DNA from: Allobosea vaviloviae
Lineage (GTDB): Bacteria > Pseudomonadota > Alphaproteobacteria > Rhizobiales > Beijerinckiaceae
Assembly: GCF_001298265.1 (NCBI RefSeq)
Contig: NZ_LGSZ01000048.1
Coordinates: 372,001 to 436,000, forward strand
Reading direction: 5' to 3'
DNA: 64,000 bases
Below are positions 34,600 to 44,047 of this stretch, piece after piece (the stretch's first letter is position 1; every line of letters begins with the position of its first letter). Position numbers and translations under genes: made by a program. Under the pieces are notes generated by a model that did no database searches, had not been told where the DNA came from, and was given only the letters and a program-made list of their open reading frames with translations.

Positions 34600-35861
34600 T
34601 GAGCGCGGGGCAAGATTTCGAGACGCGCTCGGGCGACGCTGGCGCCGAGGACATCGTCGCGCCGCTTCCGCGCATCACGCTGCAGGCCTTCTGCGAAACG
34701 CCGGCAGTCGCCGCGACGATGCAGGCGGCCATCGCCGACCGGCGCATGGACAAGGCCCATGCACGCATCCAGATGGGTGGCCCGGCCGCTGCGGTCGAGG
34801 CCTTCCGGGCCGCGCCGACGCCCAACATCATCGTCCTGGAGACCGTGTCCGATCCCGCCACGCTCGTCGGCCATCTCGACACCCTTTCGGAGAGCTGCGA
34901 CCCCGGCACCAAGGTCGTGGTCATCGGCCACGTCAACGATGTCCAGCTCTATCGCGATCTGATCCGCCGCGGCGTCAGCGAATACCTGATCGCGCCGCTC
35001 GGCACGCTCGACGTCCTGCGCACCCTGTCGGAGCTCTACGTCTCGCCCGGCGCGCGCAATCTCGGCCGGATCATCGCGGTAATGGGCGCCAAGGGGGGCG
35101 TGGGCGCCTCGACCGTGGCGCACAACGTCGCCTGGGCGATCGCTCGCAACCTCGATGCCTCGACCGTGATCGTCGATCTCGACATCGCCTACGGCACGGC
35201 CGGGCTCGACTTCAACCAGGACCCGCCGCAAGGCGTCGCCGAGGCCGTGTTCGCCCCGGAACGGCTCGATGCCAACATGCTCGACCGTCTGCTGTCGCGG
35301 TGCAGCGACAACCTTGCTTTGCTGGCGGCACCCGCGATGCTCGATCGCACGCTGGACCTGCCGGAGGATGCCTTCGAACAGCTCTTCGACCTGTTGAGGA
35401 CCACCGTGCCCTGCGTGGTCCTCGACGTTCCCCATGTCTGGAGCGGCTGGGTCAGGCGCGCCCTGATCAGCTCCGACGAGATCGTCGTCGTCGCCGGTCC
35501 CGAACTCGCCTCGCTGCGAAACGCCAAGAACCTGGTCGATCTCGCCCGCGCCAACCGGCCCAACGATTCCGGTGCGCGGCTCGTGCTGAACCAGGTCGGC
35601 ATGCCGAAGCGGCCCGAGATCGACGCCGCCGAATTCGCCAAGGCGCTCGGTATCGAGGTTCTGACGTCGATCCCCTTCGACGCACAGCTCTTCGGCACGG
35701 CCGCCAACAATGGTCAGATGATCGCCGAGGTTCAGGCTGGCGGCAAGATCGCCGAAGCCTTTGTCCAGATCGCCAGCAGCCTGACCGGCCGCGGCGAGGC
35801 CAAGCGCAGCAAGCGCAGCCTGTTCGAACCGCTTGTCGCCAAGTTGCGACGCAAGGCCTGA
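34599..35861 (+). CDS. cpaE: Pilus assembly ATPase CpaE/TadZ
   Basis: MinD/ParA-like protein that localises the Tad machine in the cell. Residues 1-140 form a receiver-like domain without the phosphorylation site, and residues ~145-400 the P-loop domain with the deviant Walker A GAKGGVGASTV, the switch VDLDIAYGTAGLDF, and VVLDVPHVWSGW. The C-terminal stretch is rich in Lys/Arg. TGATG couples it to cpaD. Confidence 0.92.
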   Translation: MSAGQDFETRSGDAGAEDIVAPLPRITLQAFCETPAVAATMQAAIADRRMDKAHARIQMGGPAAAVEAFRAAPTPNIIVLETVSDPATLVGHLDTLSESCDPGTKVVVIGHVNDVQLYRDLIRRGVSEYLIAPLGTLDVLRTLSELYVSPGARNLGRIIAVMGAKGGVGASTVAHNVAWAIARNLDASTVIVDLDIAYGTAGLDFNQDPPQGVAEAVFAPERLDANMLDRLLSRCSDNLALLAAPAMLDRTLDLPEDAFEQLFDLLRTTVPCVVLDVPHVWSGWVRRALISSDEIVVVAGPELASLRNAKNLVDLARANRPNDSGARLVLNQVGMPKRPEIDAAEFAKALGIEVLTSIPFDAQLFGTAANNGQMIAEVQAGGKIAEAFVQIASSLTGRGEAKRSKRSLFEPLVAKLRRKA

Positions 35862-35955
35862 GCGATGCGGCGTCTCCGGACCAGGATCAGGGTTTGGGAC
35901 CGCGTGAGCGCGGTCCGATCTGCTACGCGGCCGACGGCCGCGAAAGAGGGTTGAG

Positions 35956-37404
35956 ATGTTCGGAAAGCGATCCCCCGGCGGAGCTGCCGTACCACCTCTG
36001 GCAATGAAGACGGCAGGCCTCGCCGCCGCTCCCGTGCGTCCGTCCGAGCCGCCGCCGGCCGCCGAGACGCGCCGGGCGCCGCTGCCGGCCGCTCCGGCCG
36101 AGGCGCCGCGCTCCGACGAATACTACCAGATGAAGAGCATGATCTTCGGTGCTCTGATCGAGGCGATCGACCTGTCGCAGCTGGCCAAGCTCGACGGCGA
36201 GTCGGCCCGCGAGGAAATCCGCGACATCATCAACGAGATCATCTCGCTGAAGAACGTCGTGCTGTCGATCGCCGAGCAGGAGGAACTGCTCGACGACATC
36301 TGCAACGACGTGCTCGGCTACGGCCCGCTCGAGCCGCTGCTCGCCCGCGACGATATCGCCGACATCATGGTGAACGGCGCCACCCGCACCTTCATCGAAG
36401 TCGGCGGCAAGATCTCGCTGACCAACATCCGCTTCCGCGACAACGCGCAGCTGATGAACATCTGCCAGCGCATCGTCAGCCAGGTCGGCCGGCGCGTCGA
36501 CGAAAGCTCGCCGATCTGCGACGCGCGTCTGGCCGACGGCTCGCGCGTCAATGTCATCGCGCCGCCGCTGGCTATCGATGGCCCCGCGCTCACGATCCGC
36601 AAGTTCAAGAAGGACAAGCTGACGCTCGACCAGCTGGTCAAGTTCGGCGCGATCTCGCCTGCGGGCGCCGAGATCCTGAAGATCATCGGCCGGGTCCGCT
36701 GCAACATCGTCATCTCCGGCGGCACCGGTTCGGGCAAGACGACGCTGCTGAACTGCCTGACCAACTACATCGACCTCGACGAGCGCGTCATCACCTGCGA
36801 GGACGCAGCCGAGCTGCAGCTGCAGCAGCCCCATGTCGTGCGCCTCGAAACCCGCCCGCCCAATCTCGAGGGCACCGGCGCGGTCACCATGCGCGACCTC
36901 GTCAAAAACTGCCTGCGCATGCGTCCCGAGCGGATCATCGTCGGCGAGGTGCGTGGACCCGAGGCCTTCGACCTGCTGCAGGCGATGAACACCGGCCATG
37001 ACGGCTCGATGGGCACGCTTCACGCCAATACGCCGCGCGAATGCCTCAGCCGTATCGAATCAATGATCACGATGGGCGGCTTCTCGCTGCCCTCCAAGAC
37101 ACTGCGCGAGATGATCTGCTCCTCGATCGACGTCATCATCCAGGCGCAGCGCCTGCGCGACGGATCACGCCGCATCACCCACATCACCGAGGTGATGGGC
37201 ATGGAAGGCGAGGTCATCATCACGCAGGACATCGTCAACTACGACATCATCGGCGAGGACGCGCACGGCAAGCTGATCGGACGCCACCGCTCGACCGGTA
37301 TCGGACGGCCGCGCTTCTGGGAGCGCGCGCGCTATTACGGCGAGGAGAACAGGCTCGCCGCAGCGATCGACGAGCTCGGGGAGGCCGATGCCGATGCTGC
37401 CTAA
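35956..37404 (+). CDS. cpaF: Pilus assembly secretion ATPase CpaF/TadA
   Basis: Type IV secretion-like ATPase that powers pilus extension and retraction. After a Pro/Ala-rich N-terminus (to about residue 50) come the VirB11-like domains with [16 protein letters not shown] (Walker A, about 253-268), an Asp box around [21 protein letters not shown], Walker [17 protein letters not shown], and the His box [14 protein letters not shown]. The ATG has a GAGGG site. 482 residues, normal. Confidence 0.95.
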   Translation: MFGKRSPGGAAVPPLAMKTAGLAAAPVRPSEPPPAAETRRAPLPAAPAEAPRSDEYYQMKSMIFGALIEAIDLSQLAKLDGESAREEIRDIINEIISLKNVVLSIAEQEELLDDICNDVLGYGPLEPLLARDDIADIMVNGATRTFIEVGGKISLTNIRFRDNAQLMNICQRIVSQVGRRVDESSPICDARLADGSRVNVIAPPLAIDGPALTIRKFKKDKLTLDQLVKFGAISPAGAEILKIIGRVRCNIVISGGTGSGKTTLLNCLTNYIDLDERVITCEDAAELQLQQPHVVRLETRPPNLEGTGAVTMRDLVKNCLRMRPERIIVGEVRGPEAFDLLQAMNTGHDGSMGTLHANTPRECLSRIESMITMGGFSLPSKTLREMICSSIDVIIQAQRLRDGSRRITHITEVMGMEGEVIITQDIVNYDIIGEDAHGKLIGRHRSTGIGRPRFWERARYYGEENRLAAAIDELGEADADAA

Positions 37405-37431
37405 ACGCGCCGGCCGCATGGAGCGGCAGCC

Positions 37432-38409
37432 ATGGATCTGAGCTTCATCGCCGTCGTGGTCCTGGCGACGCTGGCTGCCGGCGGCGTCACCTATGCCCTG
37501 TTCTATCCGATGCTGAGCGGCCAGGCCCGGGCCGAGAAGCGCCGCAAGGACTTCGCCAGCCCGGTCGCAGCCCGAGGCGTCGACCGCGAGGCGCAAAACC
37601 GTGCCAAGCGCGGCCAGATCGCGCAGAGTCTGAAGGATATCGAGAACCGCGAGAGCGCGCGCAACAAGCTGACGCTCGAACAGCGCATCCTGCAGGCCGG
37701 GCTGAATTGGGACCGCAGGAAGTACTACATCATCAGCGCCGTCATCGCGGTCGTCACGGCGTTCGTGCTGTTCCTGTTGAGCGGCAGCATGGTGCTCGCT
37801 CTGGTGGGCCTGTTCGTCGGTGGGCTGGGGCTGCCATCCTGGTTCCTGCAACATTGCCGCAATGGGCGGCTGAAAAAATTCGGCAACGAATTTCCCAACG
37901 CGATCGACGTCATCACGCGCGGCATCAAGGCCGGCCTGCCGCTGAACGATTGCCTGCGCATCGTCGCGACCGAGGCGGTCGACCCGGTCAAAACCGAATT
38001 CCGGTTGATCATCGAGAGCCAGACACTTGGATTGTCGCTGACCGACGCCGTTACCAAGCTCTACGAGCGCATGCCCTGCCCGGAATCGAATTTCTTCGGC
38101 ATCGTGCTGGCGATTCAGCAGAAGACCGGCGGCAATCTGGCGGAGACTCTCGGTAACCTGTCGCGCGTCATTCGCGATCGCCGCAAGATGCGCGACAAGA
38201 TCCAGGCGGTATCGATGGAAGCGAAGGCCTCGGCGGGCATCATCGCCTGTCTGCCGCCGGCGGTCGCGATCATGGTCTATCTGACGAGCCCTCGCTACAT
38301 CGAGCTGCTCTGGCTGACGCAGGCAGGCAAGTTCGCGCTCGTCGGCTGCGCCATCTGGATGCTGATGGGCGTCCTGATCATGCGCAAGATGATCAACTTC
38401 AACATCTGA
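37432..38409 (+). CDS. tadB: Flp pilus inner-membrane platform protein TadB
   Basis: T2SSF-domain membrane protein forming part of the pilus platform with TadC. It has an N-terminal helix, a cytoplasmic region to about residue 95, two helices, the T2SSF domain (NEFPNAIDVITRGIKAGLPLNDCL and ESNFFGIVLAIQQKTGGNLAETL), then two C-terminal helices. GGAGCGG precedes the ATG. Follows cpaF by 27 bases and precedes tadC by 10. Confidence 0.92.
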   Translation: MDLSFIAVVVLATLAAGGVTYALFYPMLSGQARAEKRRKDFASPVAARGVDREAQNRAKRGQIAQSLKDIENRESARNKLTLEQRILQAGLNWDRRKYYIISAVIAVVTAFVLFLLSGSMVLALVGLFVGGLGLPSWFLQHCRNGRLKKFGNEFPNAIDVITRGIKAGLPLNDCLRIVATEAVDPVKTEFRLIIESQTLGLSLTDAVTKLYERMPCPESNFFGIVLAIQQKTGGNLAETLGNLSRVIRDRRKMRDKIQAVSMEAKASAGIIACLPPAVAIMVYLTSPRYIELLWLTQAGKFALVGCAIWMLMGVLIMRKMINFNI

Positions 38410-38419
38410 GGCGGCGCCG

Positions 38420-39397
38420 ATGATTTCCCTGATCGCGGAAAAAGCAGTCGACGGCCAATTCCTTCTGGCGTTGTTTGTCGCGATCGCCGCTGCGGCGACC
38501 GTTCTGACGATTGCCATTCCTCTGACGGAGGGCTCGAACCTCCAGAAGCGCATGAAGAGCGTCGCCACGGAGCGCGAAAAGATCCGCGCCCGCGAACGCG
38601 ACCGCCTCAATCGCCAGAGCGACCGGGTCTCGCTGCGCCAGGAGCCGAAGGAGTTCATGCGGCGCATCGTCCACCAGCTCAAGCTGGGCGACTGGCTCGG
38701 AACGGAGACGGCCAAGAAGCAGCTCGCCATGGCCGGCTATCGCGGTCAGCAGGCCGAGGTGGCGTTCCTGTTCTTCCGTCTGGTGATGCCGATCGGCCTC
38801 TTCCTCTTCGCCCTGTTCTATCTGTTCTTGCTCAACGACTTCGGCTACTCGAAGATCGTCCGGCTCGGGATGACGGTGGGCGCCGCCTATCTCGGAATCA
38901 AGGCGCCGGAGCTCTTCCTGTCGAACCAGATCGGCAAGCGCCAGACCTCGATGCGGCTGGCCTTTCCCGACGCCCTCGACCTGCTGCTTATCTGCGTCGA
39001 ATCCGGCATGTCGATCGAGCACGCCTTCCGCAAGGTCTCGACCGAGATCGGCGGCCAGTCGGTGCCGCTCGCCGAGGAGTTCGCGCTCTGCACGGCCGAG
39101 CTGTCCTATCTGTCGGAGCGTCGCCAGGCCTATGAGAACCTCGCGGCCCGCACCGGCCTCGAAGGTGTCAAATCGGTATCGACCGCGTTGATCCAGGCGG
39201 AGCGTTACGGCACGCCGCTGGGGACTGCGCTGCGGACGCTGTCTCAGGAAAGCCGCGACCAGCGTATGATGGCGGCCGAGAAGAAGGCCGCCTCGCTGCC
39301 GCCGAAGCTGACCGTGCCGATGATCCTGTTCTTCCTGCCGGTGCTGTTCGTCGTCATCATGATGCCGGCCGTGATCCAGGTGATGAAGCTGGAGTGA
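38420..39397 (+). CDS. tadC: Flp pilus inner-membrane platform protein TadC
   Basis: Second platform protein, paralogue of TadB and of the same 325-residue length. The T2SSF domain shows FPDALDLLLICVESGMSIEHAF and AERYGTPLGTALRTLSQESRDQRMMAAEKKA, then a terminal pair of helices (VPMILFFLPVLFVVIMMPAVIQV). Last gene of the plus-strand cpa/tad run; about 280 bases without a gene follow. Confidence 0.92.
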   Translation: MISLIAEKAVDGQFLLALFVAIAAAATVLTIAIPLTEGSNLQKRMKSVATEREKIRARERDRLNRQSDRVSLRQEPKEFMRRIVHQLKLGDWLGTETAKKQLAMAGYRGQQAEVAFLFFRLVMPIGLFLFALFYLFLLNDFGYSKIVRLGMTVGAAYLGIKAPELFLSNQIGKRQTSMRLAFPDALDLLLICVESGMSIEHAFRKVSTEIGGQSVPLAEEFALCTAELSYLSERRQAYENLAARTGLEGVKSVSTALIQAERYGTPLGTALRTLSQESRDQRMMAAEKKAASLPPKLTVPMILFFLPVLFVVIMMPAVIQVMKLE

Positions 39398-39678
39398 GCA
39401 GCCCAGCCGTCGCGCAGGACGCAGCGAAATGAAATATCGACTGGCTCAGCCGGTCCGCAGATGATCATGCGACCAGGCAAAACGTCCGGTCCTCGGATCC
39501 TGCCAAGGGGCGGATCGCCCTGACCGCCTTCTGGGGGAGGCTTCCTTTGCAGGGGAACCTCCTAACCTGGCTGCGAAAGACCTGAGCGGCCTGGAAAAGC
39601 GTTTCAGGCTCGACATCCCGGTAACCTTCGCCCGGGGCGGCTCTTAAAGGGCGGCTCTTGGGGGCCGCACGCTACGGC
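39398..39678. other. Gap between convergent tadC and tadD
   Basis: About 280 bases with no supported gene. Several short GC stems occur (for example around GGGCGGCTC repeats at 39637-39660) but none has a T tract, so no terminator is called. Confidence 0.35.
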
Positions 39679-40590
39679 TCAGCCCTGCGGACCGCCTGCG
39701 GCCGGTGCGCTCGCCTGTACGGGCTTGGGCTGTGCGGTGTTAGACTTGGCCTTCGCCCCGGTCTTGAGAATGTCCCAGCTGTTCTGCTGGCTGACGCTAC
39801 GCTTCAGATAAGCGACCGTGGCAGCAGCCTCTGCCGGGCTCTGGTCCTGCCTGGCCAGCGTTTCGGCTTCCGTGAAGCGGCCCTGGAGGCCGAGCACCAG
39901 CACGAGATTCTGGCGCACGCGCACATCGCTGCCGCCAGCAGCGGCGGCTTCGCGCAGCACGCGCTCGGCCTCGGGCAACTGCCGGGAGAGGGCCAAAGAC
40001 AGACCGAGATTGGAGAGCACAGTCGACTCGTTCGGCGCGATCTTGAGCGCCGCCTGGTAGATCTGCTGGGCCCGGGCGTGCTCGCCGAGCTGGTCGGCCA
40101 CGGTGCCTTGCGCCGACAGGATGCGCCAATCCGGTCGTTCCGGCGAATGCGCTCGCGAGAGCACCTCGTCGGCCTCCCTGAGACGACCGTTATCGGCCAG
40201 CGAGCGGCCGTAGGCGCCGAGCATTTCGCGGTCGTTGGAATGGGTCAGCACGGCGCTCTGGAGAACGGCGAGCGCCTGGGCGTTCTGATCGAGCGCACGC
40301 AGCGCGCGGGCATAGTAGAAGGCGGCGTCGCGATCCTTCTGGTTGGCGTCGTAGCGCTTGCCCCAGCGTTCGCTCTCGGCATGCCAGTCGGCCGGGCTGA
40401 GCGGCTGAGCCGCGCTCTTGCCGATCGAACCGGTGATGTCACCGAGCCCGCCACGGCTCTGGCAACCGGCCAGTGCCAGCGCGGCGAGGCCGACGGCCAG
40501 GCCGAGGACATGAGGCGACAGCCGGCGCGAGCGGGACGTTGGCGCGAGTGCCGGCGAAAGTTCTGGATGACTGGAAGACATGGGCCGCAT
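39679..40590 (-). CDS. tadD: TadD-like TPR lipoprotein of the Flp pilus
   Basis: Periplasmic or outer-membrane pilotin-like protein. A signal peptide with lipobox (LAALALAGC) precedes about four TPR units, for example FYYARALRALDQNAQALAVLQSAVL and LGLSLALSRQLPEAERVLREA, and a Gln/Pro/Ala-rich C-terminal tail. It converges on tadC. The start is one of two ATGs three codons apart; the open frame further upstream would remove the signal peptide and overlap the peptidase start. Confidence 0.84.
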   Translation of the reverse strand: MRPMSSSHPELSPALAPTSRSRRLSPHVLGLAVGLAALALAGCQSRGGLGDITGSIGKSAAQPLSPADWHAESERWGKRYDANQKDRDAAFYYARALRALDQNAQALAVLQSAVLTHSNDREMLGAYGRSLADNGRLREADEVLSRAHSPERPDWRILSAQGTVADQLGEHARAQQIYQAALKIAPNESTVLSNLGLSLALSRQLPEAERVLREAAAAGGSDVRVRQNLVLVLGLQGRFTEAETLARQDQSPAEAAATVAYLKRSVSQQNSWDILKTGAKAKSNTAQPKPVQASAPAAGGPQG

Positions 40591-40640
40591 CGCCTCGCCA
40601 CGATGGAAGATCTGGTCGCCCCGGTGATAAAACGTTAACC

Positions 40641-40657
40641 CTAATGCATCCTTAACC
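40641..40657. promoter_or_regulatory. CtrA-like motif between tadD and the peptidase gene
   Basis: CTAA-TGCATCC-TTAACC differs at one base from TTAA-N7-TTAAC, and a further TTAACC lies just upstream (40635). Placed in the 105-base divergent gap; could serve tadD. Speculative. Confidence 0.35.
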
Positions 40658-40695
40658 GGCTTCCGCCGCACCCTCCCGACCAGGTACCCGCCCTC

Positions 40696-42087
40696 GTGCA
40701 CAGCCTCATCGTTCAAGCCGCCTTTGCCCCGGCCGCCATTCCCGTTCAGTGCGTCTCGAAGGCGGGCCTGTCCGAACTGCTGGATGGGCTGGCTCCGCTC
40801 GCACGACGCTTCGCGCAGGCGCAGGGTTTTGCAGCGTCACCCGGCCAGCATATCCTGCTGCCGGATGAGGCCGGCGCCATCGCAGCCGTTCTGCTCGGCG
40901 TCGAGGCGACTGATGCGCGCCGGCGCGATCCGTTCGCGCCGGGTCGGCTTGCCGCTCTGCTTCCCGCTGGAGACTATGTGCTGTCTGGCGAGATCGGCGA
41001 TCCCGGCCTCGCCGCGCTCGGCTGGCTGCTGCAGGGCTATCGCTTCGAGCGTTACCGCAAGCCCGCTCCCGCCACGGCCCGGCTCGTCCTGCCCGAGGGC
41101 ATCGACGGCGAGGATCTGACGCGGACAGCGGAATCGGTCGCGCTCGCCCGCGATCTCGTCAACACGCCCGCAAACGACATGGGGCCTGCCGAGATCGAGG
41201 CGGCGATCCGCTCCCTTGCCGCCGAATGCGATGCGACGGCGACCGCGATCGTCGGCGACGAATTGCTGGCCCGGAATTTCCCGATGATCCATGCGGTCGG
41301 CCGCGCTTCGCCGCGCGCCCCGAGGCTGATCGACCTGGTCTGGGGCGATCCCGCCCATCCGAAGATCACGCTTGTCGGCAAGGGCGTCGCCTTCGACACC
41401 GGCGGGCTCGACCTCAAGCCCTCGGCCGGCATGTTGCTGATGAAGAAAGACATGGGCGGGGCGGCGGCGGCGATCGCAGCTGCCCGCATGATCATGCTGG
41501 CGAAATTGCCTGTGCGGCTGCGTCTGCTCGTGCCGGCCGTGGAGAATGCGGTCTCGGGCTCCTCGTTCCGTCCCGGCGATGTGCTCGCCAGCCGCAAGGG
41601 CCTGTCCGTCGAGATCGGCAACACCGATGCCGAGGGCCGCCTGATCCTGGCCGACGCTCTGGCGCTGGCCGACGAGGAGGCGCCGGAACTGCTGATCGAC
41701 TATGCGACGCTGACGGGCGCCGCCCGCACCGCTCTGGGGCCGGAGCTGCCGCCCTTCTACACCCATGACGATGGGCTGGCAGCCGAGATCGGCAGGCTCG
41801 GCGAGGCGGTCAACGACCCGGTCTGGCGCATGCCGCTCTGGCCGAATTACGAGCGCATGCTCGACTCCCGGATCGCGGACCTCAACCACGTCTCCGGCGG
41901 GAGCTTTGCCGGCTCGGTGACGGCGGCGCTGTTCCTCAACCGCTTCGTCGAGAAGACCGCCTCCTACGCGCATTTCGACATCTATGCATGGAACCCTTCG
42001 GGCAAGCCCGGCCGGCCCGAAGGCGGCGAATGCCAGGCGGCGAGGCTGACCTACACGCTCGTGAAACAGCTTTATCCGGCGGGTTAA
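40696..42087 (+). CDS. M17 leucyl aminopeptidase family protein
   Basis: Di-zinc cytosolic aminopeptidase. The C-terminal catalytic domain carries GKGVAFDTGGLDLKP (metal Asp and catalytic Lys), KDMGGAAAAIAA, and the M17 signature NTDAEGRLILADAL around residue 312, with metal-ligand Asp and Glu. The N-terminal ~150 residues are a diverged macro-like domain. It starts with GTG. Length 463 is as expected for the alphaproteobacterial PepB-like group. Confidence 0.92.
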   Translation: MHSLIVQAAFAPAAIPVQCVSKAGLSELLDGLAPLARRFAQAQGFAASPGQHILLPDEAGAIAAVLLGVEATDARRRDPFAPGRLAALLPAGDYVLSGEIGDPGLAALGWLLQGYRFERYRKPAPATARLVLPEGIDGEDLTRTAESVALARDLVNTPANDMGPAEIEAAIRSLAAECDATATAIVGDELLARNFPMIHAVGRASPRAPRLIDLVWGDPAHPKITLVGKGVAFDTGGLDLKPSAGMLLMKKDMGGAAAAIAAARMIMLAKLPVRLRLLVPAVENAVSGSSFRPGDVLASRKGLSVEIGNTDAEGRLILADALALADEEAPELLIDYATLTGAARTALGPELPPFYTHDDGLAAEIGRLGEAVNDPVWRMPLWPNYERMLDSRIADLNHVSGGSFAGSVTAALFLNRFVEKTASYAHFDIYAWNPSGKPGRPEGGECQAARLTYTLVKQLYPAG

Positions 42088-42168
42088 GCCTGTCGCGAGA
42101 AGCCGATTGCGCCTTCGCGCCTGCGGGATAATGATACGGGTCCGTAACGACCCGGACCGCGGACGCAC

Positions 42169-42522
42169 ATGCCGTTGGAGATCAAGCCCTCTCAGGCGCT
42201 CAGGCTGTGGCGGCAGGTCCATCTCGATCTGGTGCGCGACAGCGATTTCGATCTCTCGGCGCGGCAGACGGCGATCCTGCTGACGATCTATCTGGAATTG
42301 CCGCCCCATACGGTGCGGGGGCTCGCGGCCCAGCTCGGCGTCACCAAGCCCGTCATCACCCGCGCACTCGACACCATGGGCAAGCTCGGCCTCGTCACCC
42401 GCAAACGCGACGCGTTCGACCGCCGCAACGTCGTCATCCAGCGCACCGTCGCGGGCGCGCTTGCGGTCGAGCGGCTGGCCGATCTCGTGGTCGAGCGGGC
42501 CAAGGAGATGGGCGGAGGGTGA
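42169..42522 (+). CDS. MarR family winged-helix regulator
   Basis: 117-residue transcription factor, shorter than the usual ~145 because the outer dimerisation helices are reduced. The winged helix is clear: LSARQTAILLTIYLELPPHTVRGLAAQLGVTKPVITRALDTMGKLGLVTRKRDAFDRRNV, with the wing Asp-x-Arg-Arg motif. It lies 44 bases before the NlpC/P60 gene on the same strand, so the pair may be co-transcribed. Ligand unknown. Confidence 0.82.
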   Translation: MPLEIKPSQALRLWRQVHLDLVRDSDFDLSARQTAILLTIYLELPPHTVRGLAAQLGVTKPVITRALDTMGKLGLVTRKRDAFDRRNVVIQRTVAGALAVERLADLVVERAKEMGGG

Positions 42523-42566
42523 CGCAGCCATTTCCAGCAGCCCCGCTGCGAGGCTAGATTGCCGCC

Positions 42567-43439
42567 ATGACCACGATTCTCGACCGCCGCCTCACCCCCG
42601 CCCGTCCCGATCTCGCCGCCCGCCATCTGATGGGGCAGGTCGAGGCAAGGGCCTTCGCCGATGCCGTGCCGATGCGCGTCGTCGCGCCATCCGCGCCGCT
42701 GCGCCGCGAGCCGCGCCCGGATGCTCCTCTCGACACGGAGGCGCTCTGCGGCGAAGGCGTCGATGTCTATGAGAGCTTCGAGGGCTGGGCCTGGGTTCAG
42801 CTGCACGACGACGGCTATGTCGGCTATCTCCCCGACGATGCCCTGCGTGGCGACGCGCTGAAGCCCACGCACCGCGTCAGCGCGCTGCGGACCTTTGTCT
42901 ATCCTGGTCCCTCGATGAAGCTGCCGCCACTGGCGGCGCTCTCGCTCGGCGCGGGCGTCAGCGTGGCGGGCGAAGCGGGCGATTTCGTCGTGCTGTCGGA
43001 GTTCGGCCGGTTCACCAGCGGATATGTCTTCGCCGGTCATGTCGCACCGCTCGACGCGCCCGAGCCCGATTTCGTCACCGTGGCGGAGCGCTTCCTCAAC
43101 GTGCCCTATCTCTGGGGCGGCAAGACCAGCCTCGGGCTCGACTGCTCGGGCCTGACGCAGCTTGCGCTGGCCGCGGCCGGCATCGCCTCGCCGCGCGATT
43201 CCGACATGCTCGAGGTCGGCATCGGCGAACCCGTCGCCTTCGACGACAGCCTTCAGGGGTTAAACCGTGGCGATCTCGTCTTCTGGAAGGGCCATGTCGG
43301 CATCCTCACCGACCCCGACACCCTGCTCCACGCTACCGCCTATTCGATGACGGTGATGCGCGAGCGGCTGCGCACCGCCCGCGATCGCATCCAGGCCAAG
43401 AGCTTCGGGGCGATCACCAGCATCCGCCGGATCGCCTGA
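42567..43439 (+). CDS. NlpC/P60 (C40) peptidase with SH3-like domains
   Basis: 290-residue probable peptidoglycan D,L-endopeptidase. Two bacterial SH3-like segments (about residues 40-95 and 110-155) precede the catalytic domain, with the nucleophile in LGLDCSGLTQLAL (Cys ~195), the His in GDLVFWKGHVGIL (~245) and the third polar residue in LLHATAYS (~260). No obvious signal peptide is visible, so it may be exported by another route or act on recycled muropeptides. This agrees with the C40 family of similar length in Hyphomicrobiales. Confidence 0.87.
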   Translation: MTTILDRRLTPARPDLAARHLMGQVEARAFADAVPMRVVAPSAPLRREPRPDAPLDTEALCGEGVDVYESFEGWAWVQLHDDGYVGYLPDDALRGDALKPTHRVSALRTFVYPGPSMKLPPLAALSLGAGVSVAGEAGDFVVLSEFGRFTSGYVFAGHVAPLDAPEPDFVTVAERFLNVPYLWGGKTSLGLDCSGLTQLALAAAGIASPRDSDMLEVGIGEPVAFDDSLQGLNRGDLVFWKGHVGILTDPDTLLHATAYSMTVMRERLRTARDRIQAKSFGAITSIRRIA

Positions 43440-43442
43440 GCG

Positions 43443-43465
43443 ATCTTGGCAAAGATTGCCAAGAT
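43443..43465. promoter_or_regulatory. Perfect 23-base palindrome upstream of parD
   Basis: ATCTTGGCAA-AGA-TTGCCAAGAT is an exact 10+3+10 inverted repeat 28 bases before the parD start. It overlaps the likely -35 box (TTGGCA), as expected for the autorepressor site of a ParD/ParE complex. Confidence 0.65.
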
Positions 43466-43473
43466 GCTATCCT
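43446..43473 (+). promoter_or_regulatory. Candidate parDE promoter
   Basis: TTGGCA (-35) and TATCCT (-10) are separated by 16 bases and sit among the two palindromes. Agreement with the consensus is moderate. Confidence 0.4.
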
Positions 43474-43484
43474 GTCGCGACAGG
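43471..43484. promoter_or_regulatory. Second palindrome upstream of parD
   Basis: CCTGTCG-CGACAGG is a perfect 14-base palindrome whose right arm runs into the AGGAGG ribosome site of parD. It may be a second operator or an mRNA hairpin hiding the ribosome site. Confidence 0.5.
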
Positions 43485-43492
43485 AGGCCGAC

Positions 43493-43750
43493 ATGGCGAC
43501 GATGAACGTATCCCTGCCCGACCGGATGAAGGACTGGGTCGAGACCCAGGCCAATAGCGGCCGCTACGGCAACGCCAGCGACTATGTCCGCGACCTGATC
43601 CGCAGGGACCAGGAACGGCAGGACGCAATTGCCCGTATCCAGCATGCCATCGATGAAGGCATTCGGAGCGGGGTCAGCACACGCAGCATGGACGAGCTCC
43701 TCGACGAGGCGCGTCGGCGCGCCGGTGTGGGCTCGGCCGATGTCGTTTAG
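43493..43750 (+). CDS. parD: ParD family antitoxin
   Basis: 85-residue ribbon-helix-helix antitoxin of the type II ParDE system. The N-terminal DNA-binding part MNVSLPDRMKDWVETQ and GNASDYVRDLIRRDQER are typical, and the acidic C-terminal helix SMDELLDEARRRAG would wrap the toxin. Preceded by AGGAGG and two palindromes. It overlaps parE by 11 bases. Confidence 0.92.
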   Translation: MATMNVSLPDRMKDWVETQANSGRYGNASDYVRDLIRRDQERQDAIARIQHAIDEGIRSGVSTRSMDELLDEARRRAGVGSADVV

Positions 43751-44027
43751 GCTGACGCCTGCTGCCGATGACGATGTCCTGGCAATCTATGCGCATAGCA
43801 AGTCGACATTCGGCGTCCGACAGGCAGAGCGATATTATCAGGAACTGGTCGCGTGCTTCAGCGTGCTGGCCGATCAGCCACGCATGGCGCGACAGAGACT
43901 GGAATTCGACCCACCATTCCGGGCCCATTTCCACGCCAGTCACGTCATTGCCTATATCGAAGCCGGTCAAGACATCCTGATCTTGCGCGTTTTCCACGCA
44001 CATCAGGACTGGCCGAACCTGATGTGA
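43740..44027 (+). CDS. parE: ParE family toxin (RelE/ParE superfamily)
   Basis: 95-residue toxin; characterised ParE proteins block DNA gyrase. The fold pattern is visible: FRLTPAADDDVLAIYAHSKSTFG, then QAERYYQELVACFSVLADQPRMAR, and the C-terminal strands AHFHASHVIAYIEAGQDILILRVFHAHQDWP. The start ATG lies inside the end of parD, an overlap usual for the family. It appears intact, so the pair is probably functional. Confidence 0.9.
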   Translation: MSFRLTPAADDDVLAIYAHSKSTFGVRQAERYYQELVACFSVLADQPRMARQRLEFDPPFRAHFHASHVIAYIEAGQDILILRVFHAHQDWPNLM

Positions 44028-44047
44028 GCGGAACTGGGGAGACACCC

